In this document: positions 17,713 through 26,846 of the stretch, one piece after another
Numbering within the stretch: the first letter of the stretch is position 1
How the letters are laid out: every line of letters starts with the position of its first letter
Source: Streptococcus oralis ATCC 35037
Lineage (GTDB): Bacteria > Bacillota > Bacilli > Lactobacillales > Streptococcaceae
Assembly (NCBI RefSeq): GCF_900637025.1
Contig: NZ_LR134336.1
Coordinates: 1,708,501-1,772,500 of the forward strand
Direction: 5' to 3'
Length of the DNA stretch: 64,000 nt
Program-made: the position numbers and the translations under genes
Notes under the pieces: generated by a model
What the model was told of the DNA's origin: nothing
Database searches by the model: none
What the model saw: the letters and a program-made list of their open reading frames with translations, nothing else

Positions 17713-18969
17713 CTAAAAGAAGAGTCGCATAATGTCATTCCAGGTTACAGCTAGCATCAAGACAACCATGATAACTACACCAGCCATGGTGACATAGGTT
17801 TCAATTTCTTGTTTAAGGGGTTTCCGGCGGATAGCCTCTAGGATATTGAGCACAATCTTTCCACCATCCAAAGCCGGAATCGGAATCAAGTTAAAAATCC
17901 CGATATTGATGGAAATCACGGCTAGGAAATAGAGGACATTCTCAATTCCATTTTTAGCAGCATCGCTACTTGCCTTAAAAATAGCAACGGGACCACCGAG
18001 TTTGTTCAAATCTGGATGGAAAATCAAGTTTTTCAGAGCCGAAAGGATACGAAGTCCTGAGTCAGCTGCAGTTGTAAATCCACCAACAAACATGGATAGA
18101 AAGTCTGACTTGACTCCCGGTTGAACCCCAAGAATATAACGTCCTTGATTCTCTTCTGGAGTCACCGTGACTTGTTTTTCACTACCATTTTCGGAAATGG
18201 TCACATCTAAGGTCGGGGCTGTCTTGTCCTTGGTATCTGCTTCCACAGCCTGGATCAAGTCTTGCCAATTCTTAACCTCATGCGAGCCGACCTTAGTAAT
18301 TTGGGCGGTCTCAGCTACACCTACCTTAGCCAAAGCTCCCTCTGGCATGACATGAAAGAGATTGGTCTGAGTATCTCTAACACCGCCCTGCAAAAAGATC
18401 AAGATCCAAAAAACAACAACACCTAAGATAAAGTTATTCATAGGACCTGCAAAGTTGGTGATGAGCTTGCCCCAGATAGAAGCATTTTGATACTGTACAT
18501 CCAAAGGAGCGATGCGCACTTCGGTTCCGTCTTCTTCAACAACCGTTGCATCATGATCCACTGCAAAAGTCTTTTCTTCTTCCAGGACCAAACCCTTAAT
18601 AAAGAGCTTGTCTTCAAAGTCAAACTGGGTTACCTGCATAGGAAGAGCCGTTTGATCCAGTTTCTTCCCTGAGAGGTTGATCCGTTTGACCTTACCATCG
18701 TCAGCAAGTGTTAAACTGACTGGAGTTCCTGTCTTGATTTCTGTCGCATCATCACCCCAGCCTGCCATACGAACATAGCCTCCTAGAGGAAGGATTCGAA
18801 TGGTATAAGCCGTGCCATCCTTACCGATATGGGAAAAAATCTTGGGCCCCATACCAATGGCAAATTCACGAACTAAAATGCCTGATTTCTTGGCAAAATA
18901 AAAATGTCCAAACTCATGCACCACCACAATAATCCCAAAAACGAGGATAAAGGTTAGCAATCCAATCAT
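17713..18969 (-). CDS. rseP: membrane zinc metalloprotease RseP/Eep
   Basis: Site-2-type intramembrane protease, 418 residues. HEFGH lies in the first helix (about residues 18-22), an FVGG-containing PDZ-bearing segment lies in the middle, and the second zinc ligand motif is [11 protein letters not shown] in a late helix. Streptococcal Eep trims signal-peptide remnants and processes peptide pheromones and stress factors. Its location between cdsA and proS is conserved in streptococci. Confidence 0.95.
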   Translation of the reverse strand: MIGLLTFILVFGIIVVVHEFGHFYFAKKSGILVREFAIGMGPKIFSHIGKDGTAYTIRILPLGGYVRMAGWGDDATEIKTGTPVSLTLADDGKVKRINLSGKKLDQTALPMQVTQFDFEDKLFIKGLVLEEEKTFAVDHDATVVEEDGTEVRIAPLDVQYQNASIWGKLITNFAGPMNNFILGVVVFWILIFLQGGVRDTQTNLFHVMPEGALAKVGVAETAQITKVGSHEVKNWQDLIQAVEADTKDKTAPTLDVTISENGSEKQVTVTPEENQGRYILGVQPGVKSDFLSMFVGGFTTAADSGLRILSALKNLIFHPDLNKLGGPVAIFKASSDAAKNGIENVLYFLAVISINIGIFNLIPIPALDGGKIVLNILEAIRRKPLKQEIETYVTMAGVVIMVVLMLAVTWNDIMRLFF

Positions 18970-18984
18970 TCAATATTCCTTTCT

Positions 18985-19788
18985 TTAAAACAGGCCAAAT
19001 AAGTGCATCATTGGAAACACAATCAGCATGCTGTCAAAGCGATCCAACACACCGCCATGTCCAGGGATAAATTTCCCAGAATCCTTGACACCGAAATGGC
19101 GTTTCATGGCACTCTCAATCAAGTCACCAAACTGACCTGCCACACTGAAGAAGGCAGCAAAGAGACTCATTCTATAAATCCCATAAGGAAGAGCAACTGT
19201 ACTGTCCACTAGCATGAAGATTACCGTTATCAGTACCGCACCTAGAATACCCCCGACAAATCCCTCAATACTCTTATTAGGAGAAACTCTCGGAGCCAAC
19301 TTATGTTTACCAAAATTCATCCCTGTCAGGTAGGCTGCGCTATCTGTCGCCCAAACGATAAAAAGGGCCAAAAGTACCTTGTCAAAACCTGCCACCCGAG
19401 CATCTAGTAAGGCATTGAAGCCAAAACCAACATAAAAGCTCACAGCAATTGGGAAAGCGGCATCTTCAATCGTATAGTTTTTACTGAAAACGGTCGTCCC
19501 TAGCATTATGGTAATCAAAACACTGTAGGCAACTACATTCCCATCAACAGGCAAAAAAGTTAGGTAATTTTCTAAAGGGATTGTGAGAGCAAAGGTCGCA
19601 AAAAGAGTCAAAGCGCCCTCAATGGTCATAGTCTTTAACCCCTTCATATGCAAAAGTTCATGGACGCCTAGCATCGCTAACAAGCCAATCCCTATCTGCA
19701 ACAAGAGGCCTCCTGCAAACAAGACTGGAAGGAAAATCGCCAGGGCCAATACCGCAAACAATGTTCTCTTTTGTAAATCCTTGGTCAT
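18985..19788 (-). CDS. cdsA: phosphatidate cytidylyltransferase
   Basis: Makes CDP-diacylglycerol from phosphatidic acid and CTP, the precursor for phosphatidylglycerol and cardiolipin (compare cls at 55903). 267 residues, seven or eight helices, with the C-terminal CDP-DAG signature around SPNKSIEGFVGG and KDSGKFIPGHGGVLDRFDS. It lies 8 bp after uppS. Confidence 0.96.
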   Translation of the reverse strand: MTKDLQKRTLFAVLALAIFLPVLFAGGLLLQIGIGLLAMLGVHELLHMKGLKTMTIEGALTLFATFALTIPLENYLTFLPVDGNVVAYSVLITIMLGTTVFSKNYTIEDAAFPIAVSFYVGFGFNALLDARVAGFDKVLLALFIVWATDSAAYLTGMNFGKHKLAPRVSPNKSIEGFVGGILGAVLITVIFMLVDSTVALPYGIYRMSLFAAFFSVAGQFGDLIESAMKRHFGVKDSGKFIPGHGGVLDRFDSMLIVFPMMHLFGLF

Positions 19789-19796
19789 ATCTTCTC

Positions 19797-20555
19797 CTAA
19801 ACTCCTCCAAAACGGCGATTGCGATGGTTAAAAGCAGCAATAGCTTCCTGCAAAGCGGCTTCATCAAAATCAGGCCACAAGGTATCCGTAAAGTAAAGCT
19901 CACTATAGGCTGCTTGCCATGGTAAGAAATTACTTAAACGCAACTCACCACTCGTACGAATAATCAAGTCCGGATCTCGCAAATCCTTTGGCAGGTGTTG
20001 CGTGAAAAGATAGTCCCCAATCATATCTTCTGTGATGTCACCAGGGTTTATTTTAGCATCTAGAACATCTTGAGCCAAGCTCTTAAGAGCTTGCGTAATT
20101 TCAGCACGACCACCATAGTTAAGCGCAAAATTGAGAATCAAGCCCGTATTGTTCTTAGTCAACTCCTCTGCTTTTTTCAAAGCTTCAAAAGTCGGCTTAG
20201 GCAGACGGTCTGTCTCCCCAATCATCTGAATCTTAACGTTATTTGCATGCAATTCAGGGACATAGTTATCATAAAACTCGACTGGCAAGTTCATGATAAA
20301 CTTGACTTCTTGATCTGGGCGCGTCCAATTTTCCGTTGAAAAGGCATAAACCGTGATGACCTTAACTCCCATCTTGTTAGCTGCCTTGGTTATCTTTTGG
20401 AGGGCTTCCATCCCCGCCTTATGACCAAAAACCCGTGGTTGCATCCGTTTTTTAGCCCAACGACCGTTCCCATCCATGATGATGCCAATATGAGCAGGAA
20501 CCTGTGTTGGAACCTCAACTTCTGCAGCTTTATCTTTCTTAAAAAATCCAAACAT
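19797..20555 (-). CDS. uppS: undecaprenyl diphosphate synthase
   Basis: Cis-prenyltransferase making the C55 lipid carrier for cell-wall synthesis. 252 residues from the ATG at 20555; a TTG at 20573 is less likely. Catalytic Asp lies in IIMDGNGRWAK, with GHKAGMEA, YAFSTENW and the C-terminal RTSGELRLSNFLPWQ following. It is the first gene of the uppS-cdsA-rseP-proS operon. Confidence 0.96.
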   Translation of the reverse strand: MFGFFKKDKAAEVEVPTQVPAHIGIIMDGNGRWAKKRMQPRVFGHKAGMEALQKITKAANKMGVKVITVYAFSTENWTRPDQEVKFIMNLPVEFYDNYVPELHANNVKIQMIGETDRLPKPTFEALKKAEELTKNNTGLILNFALNYGGRAEITQALKSLAQDVLDAKINPGDITEDMIGDYLFTQHLPKDLRDPDLIIRTSGELRLSNFLPWQAAYSELYFTDTLWPDFDEAALQEAIAAFNHRNRRFGGV

Positions 20556-20587
20556 GTTCTTATTCCTATTCAAAAATCTATCGTTTC

Positions 20588-20597
20588 ATTATACCAT
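20588..20597 (-). promoter_or_regulatory. extended -10 promoter of the uppS operon
   Basis: The minus strand reads TATGGTATAAT, an extended -10 (TGGTATAAT), with no good -35. It lies 33 bp before the uppS start codon. Confidence 0.6.
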
Positions 20598-20642
20598 ATT
20601 TCCCTATTTTCTTCTATTGCTAAGTTATTAGCTCTCCGTACA

Positions 20643-20737
20643 GAAAAAATAAGCCGCCTGATTGGGCGACTTAATTTTATAGGGAGATTATTATGAAAAA
20701 GTTTTAGGAGTTTAAGTTAAGTTTCTCTTAACTTATG
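20643..20737 (-). ncRNA. CiaR-controlled small RNA (csRNA), copy a
   Basis: About 95 nt from the predicted start to a terminator stem AAGTCGCC-CAATCA-GGCGGCTT and T run. It contains AAACTCCTAAAAC and a CATAATAATCTCCC stretch, i.e. anti-Shine-Dalgarno CTCC motifs and complements of ATG start regions. Same architecture as copies b, c and d. It matches the csRNA family of streptococci, which act on mRNAs including comC in pneumococcus. Confidence 0.85.
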
Positions 20738-20742
20738 AACCT

Positions 20743-20775
20743 AGTATACCGCCCCTAACTTAAATTTTTCTTAAG
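20743..20775 (-). promoter_or_regulatory. CiaR site and promoter of csRNA a
   Basis: The minus strand reads CTTAAG-AAAAA-TTTAAG, then 10 bp, then TATACT. The CiaR direct repeat lies within the last codons and stop of the upstream nucleotidyltransferase gene. Confidence 0.85.
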
Positions 20776-21344
20776 TTTTTTGAAAAAGTTAGATTTTTCC
20801 ATTTTTCTTGCCAATTTTTCTTGGATAGCCGTGTTTGATGGAGTTCCATTCGGTCCTCATTCTCTAAGAAATGAGGAGTTGGGGATACCTGAAAATTCAA
20901 AACATCCTCTAAACCATAAGGCGCAAAGAGCTCTAAAGTTGCGTCGGCATGCAAGCGGAGTCCTATAGCCGTACAACGTTCTGGATACTTACTCATAGCA
21001 TCACGAGAACTGGTATAGGGCGCAGTGTGAGGACTGTGCAGATGCATATAGACCTGATTTTTCAACTCCCACTGATACTGAGGAAAATCTTCTCTCAGTT
21101 TTTTCTCTAGGGATACTGTTTCCTCATAAGAAATATCTGGATCAAAGAAAATCACATCCACATCCGTCTCACTATCAAAAGGCGATTTATCAGACAAGAG
21201 ATTCCAGATGAAATTCCTGACAGAACCTGCTGCCAACCACGAGTCTTTCAGATCAAGGTCACGAATGATGGTCAAAATGGTCATAATATCCAGATCTTCT
21301 CTGAAAGCATCTAGAATTTTTTGTTCATTTTTCACTGTATTCAT
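20760..21344 (-). CDS. nucleotidyltransferase-like protein (NTP_transf_6 / DUF925)
   Basis: 194 residues. A nucleotidyltransferase-fold family with [11 protein letters not shown] near residue 37-47 (G-S near the N-terminus) and the acidic pair in [12 protein letters not shown]. The C-terminus includes the typical [17 protein letters not shown]. The substrate is unknown. The start overlaps the 3' end of ruvB by 20 bp, so it is co-transcribed. Its 3' end contains the CiaR box of csRNA a. Confidence 0.85.
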   Translation of the reverse strand: MNTVKNEQKILDAFREDLDIMTILTIIRDLDLKDSWLAAGSVRNFIWNLLSDKSPFDSETDVDVIFFDPDISYEETVSLEKKLREDFPQYQWELKNQVYMHLHSPHTAPYTSSRDAMSKYPERCTAIGLRLHADATLELFAPYGLEDVLNFQVSPTPHFLENEDRMELHQTRLSKKNWQEKWKNLTFSKNLRKI

Positions 21345-22323
21345 ACCCTAAATGCTCATATGCCTTAGCCGTTGCAACCCGCCCAGAACGAGTTCGCATG
21401 ATGAAACCTTTCTGAATCAGGTAAGGTTCATACATATCTTCTACCGTCTCACGCTCTTCAGCAATATTAACAGAAAGGGTTCCCAGTCCTACAGGACCAC
21501 CACCATACATCTCAATCATGGTGCGAAGGATTTTTTGGTCCACATAGTCCAAACCTTCACGGTCTACATCCAGCATGGTCAAAGCCTTATCCGTAATCAC
21601 ATCATCAATCAAGCCATCCCCCATAATCTGGGCAAAGTCGCGCACGCGCTTGAGGAGACGATTGGCGATACGAGGAGTTCCTCGACTGCGCAAGGCCAGC
21701 TCAGCAGCCGCCTCATGAGTGATTTCCATCTCAAAAATATCTGCTGTCCGCTCAACAATTTCCGTCAAATCAGCATGAGCATAGTATTCCATATGACCTG
21801 TAATCCCAAAACGTGCCCGTAGAGGATTTGAGAGCATCCCCGCACGTGTCGTTGCACCAATCAAGGTGAATGGTGGCAAGTCCAAATGAACACTGCGACT
21901 GCCTTCACCAGCACCAATCATGATATCAATGTAGAAGTCTTCCATGGCACTATAAAGCACCTCTTCCACCGACATGGGCAAGCGATGAATCTCGTCAATA
22001 AAGAGAACGTCTCCAGGCTCCAAATCATTCAAAATCGCTACCAGGTCACCCGCTTTTTCAATGACAGGACCTGACGTTTGCTTGAGATTGACTCCCAGTT
22101 CATTGGCAATAACAAAGGCCATGGTTGTTTTCCCGAGACCTGGAGGACCAAATAAAAGAACATGGTCCAGTGCCTCATCCCGCATTTTGGCAGCTTCGAT
22201 AAAGATTTGCAGCTGGTCCTTGACCTTATCCTGCCCAATATATTCACGTAAATACTGAGGACGGAGGGTACGTTCTACCAACTCCTCATCCCCCATGATT
22301 TCATTATCTAAAATTCTACTCAT
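21325..22323 (-). CDS. ruvB: Holliday junction branch migration helicase RuvB
   Basis: Hexameric AAA+ motor moving Holliday junctions with RuvA. 332 residues. Walker [10 protein letters not shown], Walker [10 protein letters not shown], sensor [16 protein letters not shown] and the C-terminal winged helix ([18 protein letters not shown]) are present. As in other streptococci it is not next to ruvA. Confidence 0.97.
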   Translation of the reverse strand: MSRILDNEIMGDEELVERTLRPQYLREYIGQDKVKDQLQIFIEAAKMRDEALDHVLLFGPPGLGKTTMAFVIANELGVNLKQTSGPVIEKAGDLVAILNDLEPGDVLFIDEIHRLPMSVEEVLYSAMEDFYIDIMIGAGEGSRSVHLDLPPFTLIGATTRAGMLSNPLRARFGITGHMEYYAHADLTEIVERTADIFEMEITHEAAAELALRSRGTPRIANRLLKRVRDFAQIMGDGLIDDVITDKALTMLDVDREGLDYVDQKILRTMIEMYGGGPVGLGTLSVNIAEERETVEDMYEPYLIQKGFIMRTRSGRVATAKAYEHLGYEYSEK

Positions 22324-22354
22324 GGCTCTATTATATCAAAAATCCAAGCCACAA

Positions 22355-22454
22355 ACAAAAAAGCCACCTGATTGGGTGGCTTCTTTAGGGAGATTATTAT
22401 GAAAAAGAAAAGTTTAGGATTTCATTAAATAAAGTTAGGAGGTCTTTATTTAAT
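22355..22454 (-). ncRNA. CiaR-controlled small RNA, copy b
   Basis: A 5' hairpin ATTAAATAAAG / CTTTATTTAAT exposes ACCTCCTAA (anti-Shine-Dalgarno) in its loop. Then comes an unpaired ATG-complement region (TTTTTCATAATAATCTCCC) and a terminator GCCACC-CAATCA-GGTGGC with T7. About 100 nt. Confidence 0.9.
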
Positions 22455-22460
22455 GATTAT

Positions 22461-22493
22461 ATGATACAAGATGAATCTTAAAGCTAACTTAAC
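22461..22493 (-). promoter_or_regulatory. CiaR site and promoter of csRNA b
   Basis: The minus strand reads GTTAAG-TTAGC-TTTAAG, 10 bp, TATCAT. Confidence 0.85.
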
Positions 22494-22556
22494 TTTTTCT
22501 CTGATTTATCATTTTTTTAAAAAATTCTTTTCAAATGGAATTTTCCTCTCCAAGCC

Positions 22557-22655
22557 ACAAAAAAGCCACCTGATTGGGTGACTTCTTTAGGAGATTATGA
22601 TGAAAAAGAAAAGTTTGGGATTTCATTAAATAAAGTTAGGAGGTCTTTATCTAAT
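22557..22655 (-). ncRNA. CiaR-controlled small RNA, copy c
   Basis: Almost the same as copy b: 5' stem with the CCTCC-containing loop, CATCATAATCTCC linker, and terminator stem GTCACC-CAATCA-GGTGGC with a T run. The 5' stem has a few mismatches (TTAGATAAAG against CTTTATTTAA). Confidence 0.9.
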
Positions 22656-22661
22656 AACTAT

Positions 22662-22694
22662 ATAATACACGAGGAGACTTAAACTTTACTTAAG
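22662..22694 (-). promoter_or_regulatory. CiaR site and promoter of csRNA c
   Basis: The minus strand reads CTTAAG-TAAAG-TTTAAG, 10 bp, TATTAT. Confidence 0.85.
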
Positions 22695-22707
22695 AAAAAA
22701 TATTTTT

Positions 22708-23124
22708 TTATCTTTTTCTATCCACCCAAATCATTCCTGTACAATCATAAGTAGATAAGGTTTCAAATCCCAGAGAACGATAGAATCCCAAGGTTTTTTC
22801 TGTCTGATCGGTCACTAGTTGGACTTGATAGGCATCTTTGTAATCACCTAAAGCCTCTTTCATTAAGTCGCTACCAATCCCTTGGCGTTGATAGCTAGGC
22901 AAAACGATCAAATCCTGGACAAAAATCGATGAGAAACCATCTCCAACCAAACGGACCAAACCCACCACAGCATCTCCATCAAGTGCCAGATAAATCGCTA
23001 ATGAGTGAGACAAGGCCTTCTCCAGCATCTGAGGTTGATGGGTATAATTTGTCCAACCGACAGCCTGATAGAGATGCAAAACATCCTCTAACTTGACAAT
23101 TTCTTGCTTTTTAATAGTGATCAT
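22708..23124 (-). CDS. GNAT family N-acetyltransferase
   Basis: 138 residues with the acetyl-CoA-binding motif LPSYQRQGIGSDLMKEAL (Q/R-x-x-G-x-G/A) and a C-terminal GFYRSLGFETLSTYDCTGMIW. The substrate is unknown. It follows another GNAT gene by 11 bp, probably as one operon. Confidence 0.88.
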   Translation of the reverse strand: MITIKKQEIVKLEDVLHLYQAVGWTNYTHQPQMLEKALSHSLAIYLALDGDAVVGLVRLVGDGFSSIFVQDLIVLPSYQRQGIGSDLMKEALGDYKDAYQVQLVTDQTEKTLGFYRSLGFETLSTYDCTGMIWVDRKR

Positions 23125-23135
23125 GTCAACACCTC

Positions 23136-23831
23136 TTAAAGTTCTCTCAAGCTCTTGTACTGTCGTCCATTTTTATCAAAATTTTCAGGAGCCAACCATG
23201 TTTCTAAACGATCTTTGACTTGAGGCCAGTCCTTATCAATCATAGACAGCCAATCCGTATCACGTGTACGTCCCTTATAAACAACTGCCTGGCGGAAGGT
23301 TCCTTCATAAACAAAGCCCAAACGCTCCGCAGCTCGTCTTGATGGCAGATTTAGAGCATCGCATTTCCACTCATAGCGACGATAGTTAAGCTCCTCAAAA
23401 ACATAGCGAGCTAGGAGATATTGAGCCTCTGTCCCTATACGTGTTCCCCTTAATTCTGGAGAAAAAGTGACGGCACCCACTTCTATTACTCGGTTATTCT
23501 GGTCAATACGCATGAGAGAAAAAGTCCCCAAAGCCTTACCAGTTGCCTTGTCTATAATCGCATAGTAAAAACGGTCCTTACGAGCCAACATCTGATTTAA
23601 GACGGTAACCAGTTCCTCCATATCTGCCACCGGCTCCTGAAAGAGGTAGGTCCACATCTCCCGAGGAGTATCTGGACCATAAACAGCTAATAAATCCTCC
23701 GCATGCTTTTCCACCGAAAGAGCCTCTATCCGAGCGTAGCGCCCTTCTAAGAAATCAATGGAAGGCAATTCTCCTGGAGTATAACCTTCCATTGACTCAC
23801 CAATTATCTGACCATATTCATTTACTGGCAT
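23136..23831 (-). CDS. GNAT family N-acetyltransferase (RimJ/RimL-like)
   Basis: 231 residues of the Acetyltransf_3 type that modifies protein N-termini or small amines. It has the acetyl-CoA motif LRGTRIGTEAQYLLARYVF and the family block RRYEWKCDALNLPSRRAAERLGFVYEG. The true target is not deducible. The start has AAGGAG upstream. Confidence 0.88.
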   Translation of the reverse strand: MPVNEYGQIIGESMEGYTPGELPSIDFLEGRYARIEALSVEKHAEDLLAVYGPDTPREMWTYLFQEPVADMEELVTVLNQMLARKDRFYYAIIDKATGKALGTFSLMRIDQNNRVIEVGAVTFSPELRGTRIGTEAQYLLARYVFEELNYRRYEWKCDALNLPSRRAAERLGFVYEGTFRQAVVYKGRTRDTDWLSMIDKDWPQVKDRLETWLAPENFDKNGRQYKSLREL

Positions 23832-23899
23832 TGTTTTCTCCTTGTTTTACTTTTCAAACTTTATAATTGCACATAGTATATCATACTTTCATGAAAAAA

Positions 23900-23938
23900 T
23901 TCAAAAAATCCTCCAGAGTTCAGCTCTGGAGGATTCCT
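23900..23938 (-). terminator. leuS terminator
   Basis: AATCCTCCAGAG (23907-23918) pairs with CTCTGGAGGATT (23924-23935), a perfect 12-bp stem with a 5-nt loop and T6 on the minus strand. It lies beyond the duplicated leuS tail. Confidence 0.92.
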
Positions 23939-23941
23939 ATC

Positions 23942-23977
23942 TTATTTCACAACAATATTAACCAATTTAGTTGGCTT
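23942..23977 (-). pseudogene. duplicated, diverged 3' end of leuS
   Basis: On the minus strand these 36 bases read [11 protein letters not shown] followed by TAA, against [15 protein letters not shown] at the real end of leuS (24027-24062). DNA identity is about 70 percent, so the copy comes from another leuS allele. It is joined to a palindrome at 23976-24000. Confidence 0.75.
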
Positions 23978-24000
23978 CAATAGTCCAGTGGACTATTGAA
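23976..24000. repeat. 25-bp perfect palindrome next to leuS
   Basis: Arms TTCAATAGTCCA and TGGACTATTGAA around a single G, between leuS and its duplicated tail. Its CCACTGGA-like centre also occurs in the repeats near 59.8-60.0 kb. Confidence 0.7.
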
Positions 24001-24026
24001 GGTGGCAGATAGAGATAATAAACTCG

Positions 24027-26528
24027 TTATTTAACGACGATATTAACGAGTTTGTTAGGTACCGCAATCACTTTCACGATTTCCTTGCCGTCAATTTCTG
24101 CTCTAACTTTTTCATCAGCCAGAGCGATTTCTTGCAATTCTTCGCGTGATAGGTCTTTAGCAACCATCAATTTGGCACGGACTTTTCCTTTGATTTGAAC
24201 GACGATTTCGATTTCGTCTTCAACCAATTTACTTTCGTCCCAAGTTGGCCAAGCCACGTAAGAGATGGATTCACCTGTTGCTGTAACTGTTTGCCAAAGT
24301 TCTTCTGCCAAGTGAGGTGCAAATGGGGCAATCAATTGGATAAAGCCTTTGGCGTAGTCCACATAGAGTTTGTCTTCCTTGTTAGCAGCGTTGACAAAGA
24401 CCATGAGTTGGGCAATAGCTGTGTTGAATTTCATGGATTCGATTTGCTCAGTAACAGATTTAACGGTTTCATTGTAAACCTTGTCAAGAGCACCATTGTT
24501 TTCCGCAACGATTTCTTTACTTGTAATCAAACGGTAAACACGGTCGAGGAACTTACGGCTTCCTTCCAGGCCTTCTTCTGACCAAGCGATAGAAGCATCA
24601 AGTGGTCCCATGAACATTTCATAGACACGAAGGGTATCGGCACCATATTGTTCCACCACATCGTCTGGATTGACAACGTTCTTGAGTGATTTAGACATCT
24701 TGGCTGGTGCTTGCTCCAACTCTTCTCCTGTTTCCACATGGAAGAAAGAACCGTCACGTTTTTCAACCTTATCAGTCGCTACAAGAGCTCCACGGTGGTC
24801 ACGGTAGCTTGTTCCCAAAATCATTCCTTGATTAAAGAGTTTTTGGAATGGTTCTTTAGTTGGAACAACACCGATATCATAGAGGAATTTATGCCAGAAA
24901 CGAGCGTAAAGCAAGTGAAGTACAGCGTGCTCTGCACCACCCACGTAGATATCTACTGGCAACCATTGTTTTAGAAGGTCCTCATCAGCCAATTTCTCAG
25001 TATTGTGTGGGTCAATATAGCGGAGGTAGTACCAGCTTGAACCAGCCCATTGTGGCATAGTGTTTGTTTCACGACGACCTTTGACACCATCTTCACGAGT
25101 CACTTCAAGCCAGTCAGTCAAGTTAGCCAATGGGCTTTCCCCAGTACCTGAAGGGCGGATGTCCTTGGTTACTGGCAAGACAAGTGGCAATTCATTTTCA
25201 GGGACAGCTGTTGAAGTTCCATCTTCCCAATGAATGATTGGAATTGGCTCACCCCAGTAACGTTGACGGCTAAAGAGCCAGTCACGGAGACGGTAGGTGA
25301 CTTTTTCTTGACCGTAGCCTTTTTCTTCCAACCAAGCCACAATCTTAGCAATAGCGTCTTCTTTGTTAAGGCCATCTAGGAAGTCTGAATTGACATGAAG
25401 GCCGTCTTCTGTGTAGGCAGCTTCTGCTACATTACCACCTTCAAGTACTTCTACGATTGGAAGGTCAAATTGTTTGGCAAATTCCCAGTCACGTTGGTCA
25501 TGGGCAGGCACGGCCATGACAGCACCTGTTCCATAGCTTGCAAGAACATAGTCTGCAATCCAGATTGGAATTTCTTTACCATTGACAGGGTTGATGGCAT
25601 AAGCGCCCGTCCAAACCCCTGTTTTTTCCTTGGCAAGATCGGTACGAGCCAAGTCAGACTTGAGACTAGCTTGGTGTTTGTAGTCAGCTACTGCCTCAGC
25701 TTGCTCTGAGCTTGTGATGGCATCTACTAGTTCATGCTCAGGAGCCAAGACTGTGAAGGTCGCACCGAAAAGAGTATCAGGACGAGTAGTAAAGACGGTG
25801 AATTCCTTGTCAGTCCCTTTCACTTTGAAAGTTACATTGGCACCAGTTGATTTCCCAATCCAGTTGCGTTGCATATCCTTGATAGACTCTGGCCAATCCA
25901 ACTCATCCAAGTCATTAAGCAAGCGCTCTGCATAGGCCGTGATTTTAAGCATCCATTGGCGCATTGGTTTGCGGACAACAGGATAGCCACCACGCTCAGA
26001 AGTTCCGTCAGGAAGGACTTCTTCGTTGGCGATAGCTGTTCCCAATTCTTCTACCCAGTTTACTGGTACTTCGGCTTCATAGGCCAAGCCTTTTTCGTAA
26101 AGCTTGGTGAAGATCCACTGAGTCCATTTGTAGTAGTTTGGATCTGTTGTGTTGACTTCACGGTCCCAGTCGTAAGAGAATCCAAGCGCATTGATTTGAC
26201 GTTTGAAGTTGGCAATGTTTTCTGCTGTAAATTCTGCTGGGTCATTCCCCGTATCCATAGCGTATTGCTCAGCTGGCAAACCAAAGGCATCCCAACCCAT
26301 TGGGTGAAGGACATTGTAACCTTGGGCACGTTTGTAACGGCTAAGGATATCAGTCGCTGTGTAGCCTTCTGGGTGTCCTACGTGCAATCCAGCTCCTGAA
26401 GGATATGGGAACATGTCGAGAGCATAAAACTTCGGTTTTGATGCATCTGTTCCTGTCTTAAATGTATGATGTTCTGCCCAGTAGCCCTGCCACTTAGGCT
26501 CAATTTCTTTATGATTGTAAAAACTCAT
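24027..26528 (-). CDS. leuS: leucyl-tRNA synthetase
   Basis: Charges tRNA-Leu. 833 residues. Class I HIGH variant [14 protein letters not shown]1 editing domain ([31 protein letters not shown] in part), and the catalytic KMSKS motif. Length and layout are standard for Gram-positive LeuRS. The ATG at 26528 has GGAGAGAG upstream. No T-box leader is visible. Confidence 0.97.
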   Translation of the reverse strand: MSFYNHKEIEPKWQGYWAEHHTFKTGTDASKPKFYALDMFPYPSGAGLHVGHPEGYTATDILSRYKRAQGYNVLHPMGWDAFGLPAEQYAMDTGNDPAEFTAENIANFKRQINALGFSYDWDREVNTTDPNYYKWTQWIFTKLYEKGLAYEAEVPVNWVEELGTAIANEEVLPDGTSERGGYPVVRKPMRQWMLKITAYAERLLNDLDELDWPESIKDMQRNWIGKSTGANVTFKVKGTDKEFTVFTTRPDTLFGATFTVLAPEHELVDAITSSEQAEAVADYKHQASLKSDLARTDLAKEKTGVWTGAYAINPVNGKEIPIWIADYVLASYGTGAVMAVPAHDQRDWEFAKQFDLPIVEVLEGGNVAEAAYTEDGLHVNSDFLDGLNKEDAIAKIVAWLEEKGYGQEKVTYRLRDWLFSRQRYWGEPIPIIHWEDGTSTAVPENELPLVLPVTKDIRPSGTGESPLANLTDWLEVTREDGVKGRRETNTMPQWAGSSWYYLRYIDPHNTEKLADEDLLKQWLPVDIYVGGAEHAVLHLLYARFWHKFLYDIGVVPTKEPFQKLFNQGMILGTSYRDHRGALVATDKVEKRDGSFFHVETGEELEQAPAKMSKSLKNVVNPDDVVEQYGADTLRVYEMFMGPLDASIAWSEEGLEGSRKFLDRVYRLITSKEIVAENNGALDKVYNETVKSVTEQIESMKFNTAIAQLMVFVNAANKEDKLYVDYAKGFIQLIAPFAPHLAEELWQTVTATGESISYVAWPTWDESKLVEDEIEIVVQIKGKVRAKLMVAKDLSREELQEIALADEKVRAEIDGKEIVKVIAVPNKLVNIVVK

Positions 26529-26653
26529 GGTCTCTCTCCAATTTTGTGATGTTACTATTATACCATTTTTGGGGGAATTTGAAAGACGAGAAATGTTCTT
26601 TTAGACTTGGATAACAAGAAATACTGAGTCGCAAATCCACCTTATTTAACAGG

Positions 26654-26681
26654 AAAAAAATTAGCTCCCACTTGGAGCTAA
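26654..26681 (-). terminator. orphan terminator upstream of leuS
   Basis: TTAGCTCC (26661-26668) / GGAGCTAA (26674-26681), with T7 following on the minus strand. It precedes the leuS promoter, so it must end a transcript that starts farther right on the minus strand, where no gene is annotated. A TATAAT lies on the minus strand near 26771-26766. Confidence 0.6.
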
Positions 26682-26743
26682 CTTCTATTGATTATTTGTC
26701 TCTTGTAGCTACTTCCCCTAACTTCTTTAACTCATATTTCTCG

Positions 26744-26776
26744 TTTTAGATTTCTTTAAGGTTTTTATTATATGAT
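26744..26776 (+). promoter_or_regulatory. CiaR-like promoter of the iron-type ABC operon
   Basis: TTTTAG-ATTTC-TTTAAG, then exactly 10 bp, then TATGAT (26771-26776). Repeat spacing and distance to -10 are the same as in the four csRNA promoters; the first half-site has one mismatch. Control by CiaR is inferred. Confidence 0.6.
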
Positions 26777-26846
26777 GTAGAACTCTGTAATTGAAAACAT
26801 TAGGTAAACAAACAGAGAATAATGTTCGTAAAAAAGGAGAAAAATT

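Larger units (their letters stand above)
22324..22707. other. intergenic region with two tandem csRNA genes, 384 bp
   Basis: The spacer between ruvB and a GNAT gene is filled by two consecutive csRNA genes on the minus strand, about 200 bp apart and clearly duplicates of each other. No protein gene is evident. Confidence 0.85.
26529..26846. other. divergent spacer leuS / iron ABC operon, 318 bp
   Basis: Contains the leuS extended -10 (TGGTATAAT, 26557-26565 on the minus strand), a minus-strand terminator hairpin at 26654-26681 upstream of leuS, and a CiaR-like plus-strand promoter at 26744-26776. No ORF with a ribosome binding site. Confidence 0.7.

Noticed and set aside
20692..20706. Tiny frames (MKKF..., MKKKSLGFH) in the repeats at 20.7, 22.4, 22.6 and 31.6 kb
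   Set aside because: These lie on the strand opposite the csRNAs. The ATG and GGAGG seen there are the complement of the csRNA anti-ribosome-binding-site motifs.
26529..26700. T-box leader for leuS
   Set aside because: No T-box bulge sequence or specifier loop, and the hairpin lies upstream of the leuS promoter.
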